From NCBI GenBank assembly GCA_023101725.1, contig JALJCO010008621.1, positions 1,657,001 to 1,721,000 on the forward strand: 64,000 bases of DNA, in the 5' to 3' direction. The position numbers and the translations under genes were made by a program. Position 1 is the stretch's first letter. The number at the start of each line of letters is the position of its first letter. Positions 51,542 to 64,000 of the stretch are shown one piece after another. The stretch is from Atherinomorus stipes (taxonomy: Eukaryota; Chordata; Actinopteri; Atheriniformes; Atherinidae). The notes beneath the pieces are model-generated. The model did not search any database, was not told the DNA's origin, and worked only from the letters and a program-made list of their open reading frames with translations.

Positions 51542-53890
51542 TATATGCAAAGGTTTTGGCAGGAGGCCACACGGAGAGTTTCTAGCAACACCACTGAGAC
51601 AGGTGAGAGGAGGACTGCAGCACTGCTGCTGGCATAAACAATCAGACACAGAATTACTCTGCTCTATTTCCTCTGCACATTATTTCAGCAAGCAGCCGAC
51701 AACGATAAGCCAGAACTGAGCTAGCTTAACTCTTTTTATTCAAAGTGGGGATATTAAAATGCACTTTTACATTGTTGTCTACATCTTAAAACACTCACAT
51801 AAGGCATATTTCTTCAACAAATGACAGACACAACTGTCTCAGTTGAATGACTTTTTTTAAAAATTCCCCATATCTTTCCTTCTAACACTCTATACCTGCT
51901 AAAACTCCTGTTTCTCCTTTTTTCTTTATGAACACCATATCAATACACTTTCCATTTATTTTGTCTCCTTGGAAACTGATAATCATCATGGTCTAAATAA
52001 TCTGTATTTGAGGATCCACAAGCAATATATATTATCTTTCATTACTTGAGTCGCCATGCTGTCTTAGAAATAGAATTTACACACACAATCTTATCAGTCA
52101 CCATAACTTGGGAGCCCATTCCCCGAGAGGTGTGCGCTCAGCTGCTCAGACAGGCCATGTGAATGCTGAATGAATTAGCTGTGGGGCTTGCACCACTTCA
52201 GCTCTGTTGCCTGCATCATGGAGTTCAACACTCTAAAACATCAAACAAATACCCCGTTGAGCCATATCTGCTACTCACTGTATGAGTGTTATTTGCTTTG
52301 ATCATTACAACATGACTACAGTGCAGTAAAAACTACCGTAATCCCTCTCAGAATGTTAAATCCTCGATGCCAGATCAGCCACAAAAATGCTCATTTTAAA
52401 ATATAGAAAAATTTATTGAAATCAACATGTCAGCAGGTAGGCTATTTCTTACTTATTCTAGTAGCTCTGAAGGACTATGATCATCTTTCTTTTGTTTTCT
52501 CTATGCTCTAAAAATGCTGTATTTAGCATCCCAGCCTTCATATTTATCTATATGTTGTTAAATATATATAGCATTGCCTCTTACTATTATAGAAAGCCAC
52601 TTAAACACTCATATTACAACTCTTTCACTAAACAAATAACTAAATAAAAATCAGCAAGCAATGTTTTTGTTTAGTTATTAAAGTGTTAAATTCTCCTAGC
52701 TTTATTCAGCAATTTAGAAGGTTTACAACTTAAAAGGCTCCTTACCGAGAGTTATAACCATGGTTTCCACTGCATGGTAGGCTGTGCAAATAATTAAGAA
52801 TTACCAAATAAATCAACCATATCACCAATAACTATTTACTATGCAGGAAAACCAGTAATGAGGCATCAGTTTCTGCCACCGTGAAAGTTATGGTCTCAGA
52901 CTGGCCACTTCTGTATGTGTTCTAGGTCTGCAACTGGTTGTGGTTTCACCTGAATGATATATTTATCATAATGACGTAGAGAGTTGCAAGTGACATGAAC
53001 ACTTGAATTTTCTCACCCAGCATGAGAGCAAATCCACATAAGTCACTGAGGCAGCTGGAAGCTGGACTATGTGTCCAAATAATGTACTGTAAGAAAGACA
53101 TGTCCTAGAAGTCAATACATTTATTGTTAACTTCTTTGAGGGAAATACAGTAGAAAGTACTACAGTGAAGTACAAAATGTCAACTAAATGCTTTTGCAAA
53201 TACTTGAACGTTTCCATTTTAAAATGCAAACATAAAATCTCCTGGAAGGTGCAGAGACCTCAAATAAGTTCAGTTCTTCAAACGCTCCTTAAACAGTTTA
53301 ATTTGGAAGAGCCTCAAGGCAGTACTTCAGATATATCTGGTAATAGATGATATTTCTGTGACATTTACATTTAAAATGATCACAAAGAGATTAACTTAAA
53401 AACAACTGAAAATCTTTTTCTCTCATTAAAATGCTCGAGTACCTGAATACTACCCTGAATTAAATGAAGCTTTTAGATAAAATAAATAGATAGAATAAAT
53501 GGAAACTGAAATACTGCTATCAAAAATGTAAAGTCATTCAGAAAATGTTCTCTGACTTGATAAAGTGAGTAATCAGGTCTTTTTCCTTGATGTCAACCAC
53601 TTTTATGAGGAAGGAGAAAATGTAAGTTTTATGACGCTGTCAGTTTGGCTTTGGCCATGACCATCTTTTACCTTCACTATTTTTTACATATAGGAACATG
53701 GGCTACAGCAGGTCATTTTAAGCCAGTTGTTCGAAAGATTTATTCCTAATAAGTTATCCAAAGTGGATCAAATCCTGAAAACAGGTTGTTTAAAAGAAAA
53801 AAAGGGATTCTGTAATCCGATTAGGTCATGCAATCCAAGCTTTTAATTTATGGGGATGAAACCTTATTTACAAAAAAAGAAATGTGATTG

Positions 53891-53929
53891 AAAAAAAAAA
53901 AAAAAAAAGGGGGGGGGGGGGGGGGGGGG
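53891..53929. repeat. A18 followed directly by G21
   Basis: Eighteen A then twenty-one G with no interruption on the plus strand, followed by TGAAGGGG. The G run could form a quadruplex. Run lengths in such a tract are error-prone in any assembly. Confidence 0.95.
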
Positions 53930-55194
53930 TGAAGGGGATTCCAAAATCTGTATTACGGTTTTTTATACAAATAAAATGTTTTGACCAACTGGCCGTTGGA
54001 TTCTAATTCTCTAGGGGGTCAAATAAGTTGCTTGAGTTTGTATTCATTTCATTATGTCTCTTCAATGGTATTTTAGTGTTTGCATTGCCCTGGAAAATGA
54101 GTCCGAGATGGGGTTGGGGGGGACACACACGAATTCTGCATCCATTGACATTCAGTGGAATTTTCTTTTTAATTTAAGCCGAACTGATGCAGAATGGTGG
54201 ATGATGGCTGATCAGGCCGCTACCAATCAGAGTATAACAGGCTTTCCTGGATTGAAGCTGCCCCCCCCTATTCTGCTGCAGTAGCAATTTACAGTTGAGC
54301 AAGATGTTTCATGGGGACTTAAATAATTAGAGTAGCCTCCTGAGCTGAAACTTAAATTACACATTCTGGTGACATGTCATTCTTACATTAACTTGTCTTT
54401 GAAAATGACCCAACAAAAACCGGCATTCAATCTGCAGCAGGTGTCTTCTGGGAGATTGTGACTGGCATGTCTGTACAGGTATGTGTGCATTCAGGAGCTC
54501 ACGTTTTTACTCAAGCAGCAAGACGAATCAGCTCACAGCTGGGGACACCTGTCCATTTTCCTGCAGTCCCACCTGTCTCAGGGAGTCACTGCGCCCTGCT
54601 GTGTTTACTGAGGTTCTGTCTCTCCCAGTTTAATTGCCATGTTATCAGAACCGTTCCTGCACTGCTGCTGTGCCCAGTCCTTTCAGTCAGATGGACATGC
54701 CAATTACTGCTCTTCTACACACACTCTAGCTCTGGCTACCTCGCATGGTTTCCTGAAGCGGCACTGCCAGGTAACTAAGCTGCTGGTACAAAGTGGGACA
54801 GTTTACAACAAAATAGAGAAGAATCAAAGCTTTTTGTTGCCACTGTGCACACATAAAGACAAATACTTACATCAGTACACACAAAGTCTCATTATGAGCT
54901 TCTTATCCAGGCCGAAAGATCCCAAGGGAACCTTTTTTTTTCCCCTTCCTTCTTAATCCTTTATCTAAACAAACACACCACATGCTATTTCTTAATGAAT
55001 TTCTTATCTTACCCCACCCTAACAAGCACAGTCCAACAGTTTAGATGTTTTATCTGTCATTCTCTTCCAGGGCGAGTGTGATGCTAGCATCTTGTTTAGG
55101 TTGTAAATACAGTATGCACCTACTCAGTAAGCTAGCTTTAGTCAAAGATGGGAATCAGGGGGAAAACTGTTGCCCTGTCACTGTCTTCAACCGG

Positions 55195-55710
55195 TTTTGT
55201 TTGTTTATTAAGATCCCCATTAGCTTTTGAAAAGCAGCAGCTATTCTTCCTGGGGTCTCCAAACTTCCATGAGTGACAATACATAAAATACACACCTAAT
55301 ACAAGACAATACAGACAATACATAAAAACAAACTCTTACAAAACGTACGGCTCATACAAAACACAAATATGATACTGAGACATACATACAGGAACTAAAA
55401 CACAAATTCCTACACTGAATCATTGTTAAAAAGGAATAAATGAAATATATTAATACACATTATGAATAAATGTCACCCTCAAAGATGCTATGACCCAACA
55501 ACAAGCCTGAATGTATCGAAGTAAAAAGTTCAATGACAATCAAATAATCATTTTCATTAATTAGAATAATATCCTAAAAATCAAAGTTGAATGATAAATA
55601 ATCGTCTTTTAATTCGATTTTTAAAACTTACTATATTTTTCTGTTTAATTACATAATCAGGAAGTGAATTCCATTCCTTCAATGAGCTTTTCAAAAAGGT
55701 TAGGACACTT
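55195..55710. mobile_element. LINE-like dispersed repeat, GATCCCCATTAGC family
   Basis: Begins TTATTAAGATCCCCATTAGC, AGCAGCAGCTATTCTTCCTG, GGGTCTCC, a phrase found in a very common fish retroposon 3' region (family not certain; I think of RTE/Rex3-like). It continues with AT-rich sequence to CAGGAAGTGAATTCCATTCC near 55660. Strand and 5' limit cannot be fixed. Confidence 0.5.
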
Positions 55711-58700
55711 AGAAAAAGCAAAATGAGGTGATGTGCAAATCATTTAAGTATTAATTATTCTAAAATACTAATGGGGATAATAACAAATACATTTTTAATA
55801 ACATTTTTCATCATTATTATGTTATTAAGCTGGTGAATAGTTTAGGGCTAAATGTAATGTATTTTTTCCTTCACAATTTGCCTAATTTTCTTCAAGTAGA
55901 AACAAATCACACAGTTTTTGTGATAAAATGCCGCAGTAACATACACAGCACAAGTTCTGGCATCGTCTTTGTAAAATTGTAAAGAGACATCCCCTTGATG
56001 GCAGCTCTTGTTTCCAAACCTGCATATTGGCCAGCAGTAATAGTATCTCCACAGATGTCTGTAACACACGTACACAGACATAACTTCTTACCATCATGGC
56101 TGCTGGCATCAATGTATAAATAACATTTACATTGTACATTATAATGATTACTTCTCAGCCTAATTCTCTGACCACTGACTTTCTGTCTCATTCATCCACA
56201 GCCACTACAGTAAACCTCTTAAAAAGTGATGTGGGAAAAGCACCACACAGCTTTCTGGATGCTAGATGTCCGTTTACTATCAGCTATCTGCTAATGACTC
56301 CCTTACTGTTGACTTGTAATGACGCAAGAAGTTTCTGGAGAACACTTTGGGCCTCTCTCAGGGACTCATCAAATTAATCAGCCTCTGTGTAAATGTGTGT
56401 GGGGGGGGGGTTTGTGTGTATACTTTCTTGCTGATGCTGACCCTGGCACTTCTAATAGTGTCCCAGTGATTTCAGTATTCTGTCCTAACATTGCAGTGTC
56501 ACACCAGATCTAGTTCCCACTCTCTTCCACTCCACTGAACCGTCTCCTTATTATCACCCAGCCGCTCAGACATCACAGATAATCACACTCAGGTTGAGAC
56601 ACACACACACCCACACACAAAAAACAGTTAATTATTCCACAGATACATCATATTAATAAATGGGGAATTAACAGCACACGCTTCAGCATATCCTCTTTAG
56701 TCTTTTTTCCCCCCTCACTCTTTCTGACAATCCCACGTGGGCGACTTTACATCTAGTTATATTAATGCCCTAGCTGATAGTGGATCACTTTTACTGTAAA
56801 TAAAACAAGAAAACAGAGGTTTTTTTTTACTTTCTTTCTTTTTTTTTTTTAACAATCCCACTCTTAATTATTCCACTTCCTGCCAAAATTAGTGCCCCTC
56901 CACCTCATCAGAAGAGAGATCCCTCAGAAAAAGCCACTGTGCTTCTTTCTCTTGTGATCCAGTTTGAAGATCTATTCCATCTAGTAAAAAAACAAACTGT
57001 CTTGGAAATTTCTTCATGACTTCAAGCAGTTTCATCCCCTGATAAAAATCTATTTTTGTCCTACAGTTGGTGACACAGCCCAAAAGTGGAAATCTGTATG
57101 TGTGCACTATGTGCACGCAGCTTTAGCAGAAGTATGTGTGTTTGCTCCTGACAGGACCCAAAGCCTGCAGTGCACCAGTGACCTGATATGTAGGGCAAGA
57201 CCAAATACTGGCATGACAGCTCAGAGCCCGCCCCCACTAACTCTGATTGACAGGCCTCTAACCCCGGCTGCCTCCCAAGACAATAGTTTGGTCTCAAATT
57301 CCACTGTCGCATCTGTCATTCCTGTTTTAAAACAACAGCTATTTCTGATGCAAAGTCCCTTAAATGCATCAGGACATGACCAAAGGAGACGGGCATATGA
57401 GGTGGAATGAGAGGAGATAAATGTTTTCAGGGAGATTTTATCAATCTGATGGCTGTTGGCTCCCAAAAGCGACAGGGAAGTGCAGCAAATGTGTCGTAAA
57501 TGTCTCCCTGGTGCTTGTGCAGTGTCAAAAACTGCATTAGTGTACATGCATCATTCCTAAAGACCTCCGGTCTTTCTGACCATACAAATCTTAGGCAATC
57601 ACATCCAGCTCACCCTTTCTAACACTCTCATGAGACAAATCCTTCCCAATCTACAGATGCGGTACAACAACAGAATATCTCAGTGGATTCAACTAAATCC
57701 AGTCAAAGGGTGCAGATACTTAAAAGAGCATTATTGTCCACAAAGCATACACAGGGTCATGGCCAGTGCTGCCAACATCTGATCTAAAGGAAGCAAAGCA
57801 CAAAATAATAAAGAGTAGGCAGAACGAAAAATTACTTGAAAAGAGGAAACCTAAGGAGATTTCTAGACTTTAGCTCCACACGTTCAGCTAAGACCAGGGT
57901 GAAGAAGAGGTCTTTCCTTCCAAAACAGGAAGAGATTCATCTTTGTTTCCCTGCAGATGTTGTATAAGAGACTAACTTTGACATCCCACCACCAATCTGT
58001 TTTGGGGGATGAATCATTTAATAGGAAGTCAGGAAGCAGTGCACATACATATTACCCAAAAAGGAACTCTCCTTTCAGACTCCAGGACATTATCAGGGCC
58101 ATGGTGTTACAGCCAGTTTGTATTTGTAACCACACACTGAAGAAAATCAGACTGAGTGACTTCAGAACAGAAACTTGCATCTTATTTTCAACTGCTTAAA
58201 TATATTTATTTATGCTCTCAGAGGACATTATAAATCTCCGCGATATTTATTTTCCATGGCGTAAAGTGGTTTTTGATAGTGCCATATGGCTTTGACATCA
58301 GCCGGAGCTTCCCCTGAGATCAGTCAGCGCTGAAGGAAAAGGGAAAAGTTTGTGAAGTGAAAATGTCACATGTTCAATGAGCATGCAAAGAACTGTGGGA
58401 CTGGCATGATAGAGGAGGGACTTTTTTAATGCATCTCCAGAGATACCACATGGAAGATGAGGGGGAGATAACAGACAAGCAGAAACGCTGACAAAAAAAT
58501 ACAAGCAGAGAAGATGAAGGTGGGAAGTAAATATATTTTCAGAGGGAATACAGCAAGCCCAACTACATAACCGACTGCAGATGTTTGTTTTTTTTTCCTG
58601 CAGAACTAAATGCATTATTTTTATAGTAAAGGCTGCTGTTTGTGTGTGAATGTGTGTGTTCGTGTCACATGACTGATGGCCGAAGGGCAGGACTTTTACC

Positions 58701-59048
58701 AAGGAGACTGGAGAAATTTTGTCCTGTAATTCATTCATGTACTCATTCATTTCCTTTTTAACTTATTCTGAATTATTCTCAAAGATGACTTCATTTCTAA
58801 GTTGCTGTTTAGTTAAATTTTCAGTCATATCTGGGCAGATTTTTTTTTTTTAACTAAATCTATGTGGTTTGGCTCTGGAAACAAGTTATCATGGTTTGGG
58901 CTGAAATAGGAAACCTTCATAATCTTAAATATACATTAGAAAAGCATTATTATTGACTATAGGCAATTTTAGCCCATTTTTGGGTCGCTGAAGCACTTAA
59001 AGTTTGAGATTTTTATATTTAAATATTTTAACTCTGTGTGCTTTAAAA

Positions 59049-59200
59049 AAAAAGAAAAAAAAAGAAAAAACTTGAAAGGTGCAAAAACTAAACTGTTCTT
59101 TGTTGAAATGTAATATTTTCATAACAAAAATACAGCAACCCCTGCCCCTAAAAAAAAAAAAACAAAAAACAAAACAAAAAAAAAAAAAAAACAAACAAAA
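59049..59200. repeat. A-rich low-complexity tracts
   Basis: Two clusters of A runs broken by G or C (59049-59070 and about 59150-59200). On the minus strand they give a spurious phenylalanine-rich frame. Confidence 0.9.
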
Positions 59201-60759
59201 CTTTTTCAACTCATTTATTTCAAATAGCAGCAGTGATAACCTAGCTTTCTTTTTATGATAAATATTCTAAATGTAAGTTTGTAAAACTGTCAGAATCTCT
59301 ATAAATAAGGAGGAAAAATGGGGTCTTGGTGGATCTGGTCCACCATTGTAGCAAGGCACCAATATGCTCAACATCATCTTCTATCACAGCTTCTGCCTTG
59401 ATAATTAGTCACAGACTTTCCCAAATAGTTTGTTAATTATCTTTCACAAATGTGGAAATGAAATTGTGTTAAACTGTAGAAAACAATGAAATTTATCTTG
59501 GCAGCTCTCTGGATGCTCAGCATCCTTAAACCTCTCATCCCACAATCGCCTCTGTTATTGACTAAAGTCCTGCCAATTTTTTTTTTTTAGAGTATCATAA
59601 ACGTAGCTAATACAATGAATCTATTTTTACTGAGAGTGGACCACAAAATGTGACGTGTCACACGAATAAAAATACACACATGAGAGCAATACAGTGTGCA
59701 GGAACCCTTTTTTGAATTTTGTGGACGCGCTTTGGTTTGTCACCCTTTTACTACGCACCTGTGTCTTCAGGCGTGCTGAGATTTAGTGTTCATACTGAGA
59801 GTGGACTAAAATGTAACATATTTATCAGTGATACTCTTTATATCATAGCCATATGAATATGTGGGTGTGTGAACATCAGATTATCTAATGTAAAACAACT
59901 TAGTGTAAATTGAAGGGTTCTTGGATACAAACCAGAGTTTGTTCTGAGTAACATGCAATCTCTGCATATTTAACAAAACTAGCTAAAGAAAATAAATCAG
60001 AGGAAAATATAAAAGTGAGATTTGCTCTCAGCAAGCCTCGCCTGTTCAATGGAGCTGATTAAGTATGGAGAATGTTGGTTGTGGGGGTTACAGGGAGGCA
60101 CGGAGCGTTGAGCTGCATTTAAACAACTCTTCCTCCACACCCCAGCTCAGCTGCACCGCCGACACGCTGACACTTGGCTGCCCATTGACATGGTAAATTG
60201 AGGACCCATTCTAGCAGCACTGTGACAGCCAGAGGAGGCTATGGACTCTGCCAGAGCTGTATACAGTACTCACTAATGCACGCTGAGGAAAAGAGAAAGA
60301 AGGGCAACAGAGTCAGGACGGAGGGAACATAGTGGGTGCAACAGTCGTAATGATTTAAAAGTATGAGAATATGTGACTGCAACAAAAAGAAATGAAAGCC
60401 TAATGTCTGATAAGAAGGGTAGACAGTAAGAAATTTGATTTCTATTTTTTGAAGTGGCCGAATAAGTTTAAAACATCATGTCAAAGTCACACAAACACAT
60501 ACAGGGATTCACTCACGTGACCTCACATATAATTTCACATGCAGATGAAACCTGCTAAGGAATGCGATACCAGATTGCTTTCAGGAATATAATTGCTTTT
60601 CGAGTGGATGAACATGACTTGTGCTGCTGACTGGGTGAGGATGCGTGCCTTGTTAGAGTGTAGAGCCATCACATTCGGTTTAATGGACAGTCTGCACCGC
60701 AGGGTTCACTGACCCCCAGCACTTTGTAGGAGGAGTCTGCCAACCTATTAACAAAGAGT

Positions 60760-61080
60760 GAAAAGCTCCAAGCTTCCTCCATCACACAAGGCCACACTTA
60801 ATTAGGCTGTTTGTTTAGCAAAATCTAATGGGGGGTTAGCGAGTAGAGGGGAAGAGCTTGACTGCTCTCCTTGAATCTGCAGGCTGAAAGACATCTGGCC
60901 AAGGATGAGACGGAGGACACAGTTTAGTACATCTAATTTTCTCTGGACAGATGGTGATGGAGTGCAACAACAGAGAAAATTTTTAAATGGTAAGTTCCTT
61001 TGGTAATTAATTCCCTTCAAGTACGTAGTCCTCTCAAAAACCATATAAATGTGCTCCGAATGGCTGAAACACACTGATTA
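60760..61080. promoter_or_regulatory. Candidate conserved non-coding element
   Basis: Repeat-poor, with ACACTTAATTAGGCTGTTTG, AAATCTAATGGGGGGTTAGC, TTTGGTAATTAATTCCCTTC and TCTATTATGCATGAGAGAA. TAATTA cores recur at about 60798 and 61005. Texture suggests an enhancer, but this is not evidence of conservation. Confidence 0.27.
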
Positions 61081-62269
61081 AATCTATTATGCATGAGAGA
61101 AGGAAAAAGGGGCGCAGGAGACTGTGATTGAGGTTATATGTTGAGTCAGTAAGTAAAAACTGTGTAAAACATGAGAGAAATAACCCCTGTAGGACATTTT
61201 ACCTAATTAGTGCAATCTTTCAGAGAAATGACATCTCTTTTTTTCTGCCCAAACACCCTATCAGCTCTTCCTTCATCCCACTGTGTGTAGAGGACTAATT
61301 TAAGGGAAAAAATTTGGACAAGGGGTATTGTGCACTCTTACTAAGGAAAAAGAGGGAGTGAGGAATGAATAGAGTGGCAAAAGTCAGACTCGGGACAAGG
61401 ACACTGGATCAGGCAGGTGAGGTTTTGTCATATGAGGAACTATTACAGATATGTCAAAGGGTAACGTCAGTGTGGCCACAGGGCAGGCTGAATGAGACAG
61501 GTGAAGTGTGACGCCCCAGGACATAATCCCAAATCCACTTTGTTCCTGCTAATCCACTGCTGATGAATCCTGAAGTGGACTTCTCTTTTACCACTTTATC
61601 AACCTCTGAAAGGTTTGCAGAAGCAGGGCAGAACTGCTTCCTCCAATCAAGACCTGTGGTTTTTGTCAGGGGTCAAAACAGACGATTCTACGATCAATAA
61701 ACTGAAAATGTTTGAATCTACTAATGGTTATTTGATTTGTGTTAAATCATTTACACTATTACAGTAACAGTGTGCAGTCCGAGTGTTCCCAACCTGAGAC
61801 TGAGAATTACACTCTCACACAATGATGCTATTTAAAAAAAAAATGATTTACCCTTTTGTTGATGGGTTCAGATCTTGTTTCTTTGGGGTTTTCCATTACA
61901 CAGAAAAAAAAGGGTTACAAAATGACAGAAAGCAGGTTTGAGGAGGGCCAGATTTTACAGCACACGCTTTGTTATCTTTTGCTTCGCTCTCTTCAAATTC
62001 AGCGCTAACCCAGTATGAGTGATGCAATAATGGAGACTGATGAAACCTGTGCTTGGGCTGACAAAGGAGTGTTGGAAGAAGCTCATATTGGCAACGAGTC
62101 TTTACTGGCTCTATGAGGCAACTCCCTGATGAAGACAATGAGGAAGGGGCAGCTGCAGCTCAGGAGGAAGAGCATATTATCCAATCCATTGTCCAGTTTG
62201 TTGGACAACAAACTGGATTTGAGAATCAGTGGTTCAATCTAACAGTAAAAAAAAACTGTATGTATGCTG

Positions 62270-62515
62270 CTTCCTTAGTGCTGTTACACTATGTCACACA
62301 CACATCCTCACACTCATACAGCACCTCTATTGTTTGTTATACTGAGTGTTTTTAACCTATCACACTCATTCATACCTTGATAGACACATTGGAAGCCAAG
62401 GTGGAATTCAGCGTCTTGCCTAAAGATACCTCAGCATGTACTCAGAGCAAGCCTGCCAACTTTCTGTTTGGTAGATAACCGCTCTTCCTCCACAGCCACA
62501 GCATCTACGGCGGCA
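62270..62515. repeat. AATGGTAAATGG-family repeat (copy 2, decayed)
   Basis: Corresponds to the 3' part of the copy at 28710-28912: ATGTCACACACACATCCTCA, CATTCATACCTTGATAGACA, CATTGGAAGCCAAG, GTCTTGCCTAAAGATACCTC. It ends with TAGATAACCGCTCTTCCTCC. Confidence 0.6.
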
Positions 62516-64000
62516 TGTGTACGGGGTTCATCAGTGTGTAAGTAACTTTGGATAAAGTCATCTACGAAATGAACAAATGTGAAAAATGCAAAACTTTATG
62601 ATGAGGAGCATCAAACTTGTCATAAATACCTGATCTTTATCTGGGCAGAAATGTAGACTGCACCCTTTCAGATGAAAAAACATGCCTAATGGGTGTTTGG
62701 TTGGTTGTTTTCTCCTCTATCTTGTGCAGTGTGAAAGAGACTTTATAATTGAGTCACTGCATCATATCTGTGATTTCATAGCTCTGGAAACAATAACAAA
62801 ACTGAATCTCACTATTTGATAGAGCTCATGAGGTCATACTGCAAAATCCCTATGAAAAAGCTGAAAAGGTTGGAAACTTTCAAGGGAACTGAAGTGACCT
62901 GAAACAGTTTACTTACAGGGTGTAAGAAGTATAACAGCTGATGGTTGAAAGCTAATTCCAGTAAAACACTGTTTAAAGCTGATTATCTATTTTACACATT
63001 TCAGCACTTTACAAGAAATTAAAGATATTTTATGAGCACTTTTTCAAATTGATGCCTTTGAACAATCCCAGTTGCCACTCAGGTTTATATAAACACATCT
63101 CTCTCTGTCTGTTTCACCTCTATTCCTCTCTCTGTGGGTCTAAAATCCACAGACTTGGGTCAGATGCAGCAGCAGGGCAATGCTGGATCAGATGATGACT
63201 GATGGGAGTATTTATGTGCGTGTGTGTGTGTGTTCAAGAGGATTCTCCTTTCATTACACTGACACAACCCCTGCTGTGAACAAGCAGGGGATGATAAAGA
63301 ACAGGGGGGATGAGGTTAGCAGCTTGCACGCCTGACATGAATACACATATAAAAGTGCTATCTCACCCCACTGTGACACGAGAGGGTTACCAAACTGTTA
63401 CCACATTACTTAACTACACAGGCCTAAAAACACATTTAGCAGCGATGCCAAATGCACCAAATGGACGGCGTTTCTAGCAGACGACGTTGACGCCGCCAGG
63501 AAAACAACAAAGGGTGTTAAGAAGTAACACTTCTCCTCCCCCACACTTCCCCCCCACTGGGACACTCGCACCCCTTCTGCTTCTTCTGAATGTTCACACA
63601 CACAAACATAAACATGCACATTGATCGGAACATGTACGCTCACTGGTGACATACAGGCTGCAATACTGTGTTATCCAATTATTTCAGGGTTATGTGCTGT
63701 GTGGGTTCTGGTTTTACTGTAATTATTGCTTTTAAAGGGACAAAAGTGCTGAGCTCTATCATGCAATTTTAATGGTTGTTTGTGTGGAAATTGGGGCTTC
63801 AGAGAAGCAATGTGTAAATTATTCTCCTGATACTTTCATCAGATATCTTATTTTTTTGTCATTTCAGTGTCAGTAAAGAACAAAATCCTGTAGCCGTAGA
63901 AAGAGATGTAATGTATACCCATCTTTTATCCATCAGCTCCATTCCCACGTGCATATCCATCATGGGAGCAGCAAGTACACCCTATCAACCCTCCCACACT

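Larger units (their letters stand above)
40095..64000 (-). other. samd12: samd12 upstream intron (at least 23.9 kb, incomplete)
   Basis: Starts at the acceptor CCACAG above 40094 and runs off the window. No exon ending in phase 1 with a start codon and no CpG-island promoter were found. Outside the listed elements the sequence is plain AT-rich DNA: nothing recognised in 40110-41640, 43540-48570, 48760-49410, 49440-50200, 50490-53880, 53940-55180, 55720-59030, 59200-60750, 61090-62260 and 62520-64000. Confidence 0.6.

Noticed and set aside
54458..54956. Two overlapping plus-strand frames with a GTAACT after CTGCCAG at about 54772, considered as an exon
   Set aside because: The donor-like site is the only support; no acceptor, homology or phase partner was found.
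58997..59209. Phenylalanine-rich 70-codon minus-strand frame
   Set aside because: It is a translation of A-rich low-complexity DNA.
63410..63652. 80-codon minus-strand frame as the missing samd12 first exon
   Set aside because: It has no phase-1 donor in a suitable place, contains a CA-rich low-complexity part and shows no similarity to the SAMD12 start.

Overview
The window is vertebrate nuclear DNA, most likely from a ray-finned fish of the percomorph type. The evidence is a large-intron gene with GT..AG splice sites, no dense coding, and many short teleost-style DNA-transposon relics (hAT-, Harbinger- and Tc1/mariner-like) plus Rex1/CR1-type LINE scraps. No bacterial, viral, CRISPR or toxin features are visible.

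One protein-coding gene is recognisable: the minus-strand orthologue of SAMD12 (sterile alpha motif domain-containing 12). Four exons fall in the window. In transcription order they are 40094-39910 (N-terminal), 22800-22632 (first half of the SAM domain), 14214-14074 (second half of the SAM domain) and 1346 downwards (a seven-residue tail, stop at 1326-1324, then 3' UTR to an AATAAA at 809-804). The splice phases are mutually consistent (acceptor phase 1 at 40094, then 0, 1, 1). The first coding exon is not found and probably lies beyond base 64000. In mammals SAMD12 lies between EXT1 and TNFRSF11B, so ext1 would be expected to the left of base 1.

Everything else is intron or 3' flank. Layout: 1-803, flank past the poly(A) signal. 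1347-14073, last intron (12.7 kb) with hAT-type MITEs, a mariner relic, two further TIR elements and a LINE 3' end. 14215-22631, intron with a TIR element, a (CA)n and a tRNA-like SINE head. 22801-39909, intron (17.1 kb) with a LINE broken by a hAT-type MITE, a MITE nested in a 1.55 kb element, a GC-rich Harbinger-like palindrome, a Tc1 relic and a GTACCC-rich element. 40095-64000, first intron (partial) with a 1.6 kb long-TIR element, microsatellites, an A18-G21 homopolymer junction and a LINE-like 3' end. Several AT-rich, TAAT-containing, repeat-poor stretches could be conserved enhancers, but conservation cannot be judged from one sequence.

I did not find a novel multi-gene system. The most interesting points are the two open frames in the terminal samd12 exon, the fish N-terminal exon that resembles mammalian SAMD12 only at its very end, nested transposons whose target duplications date them relative to each other, and a set of elements sharing a TAGGGATG-type end.
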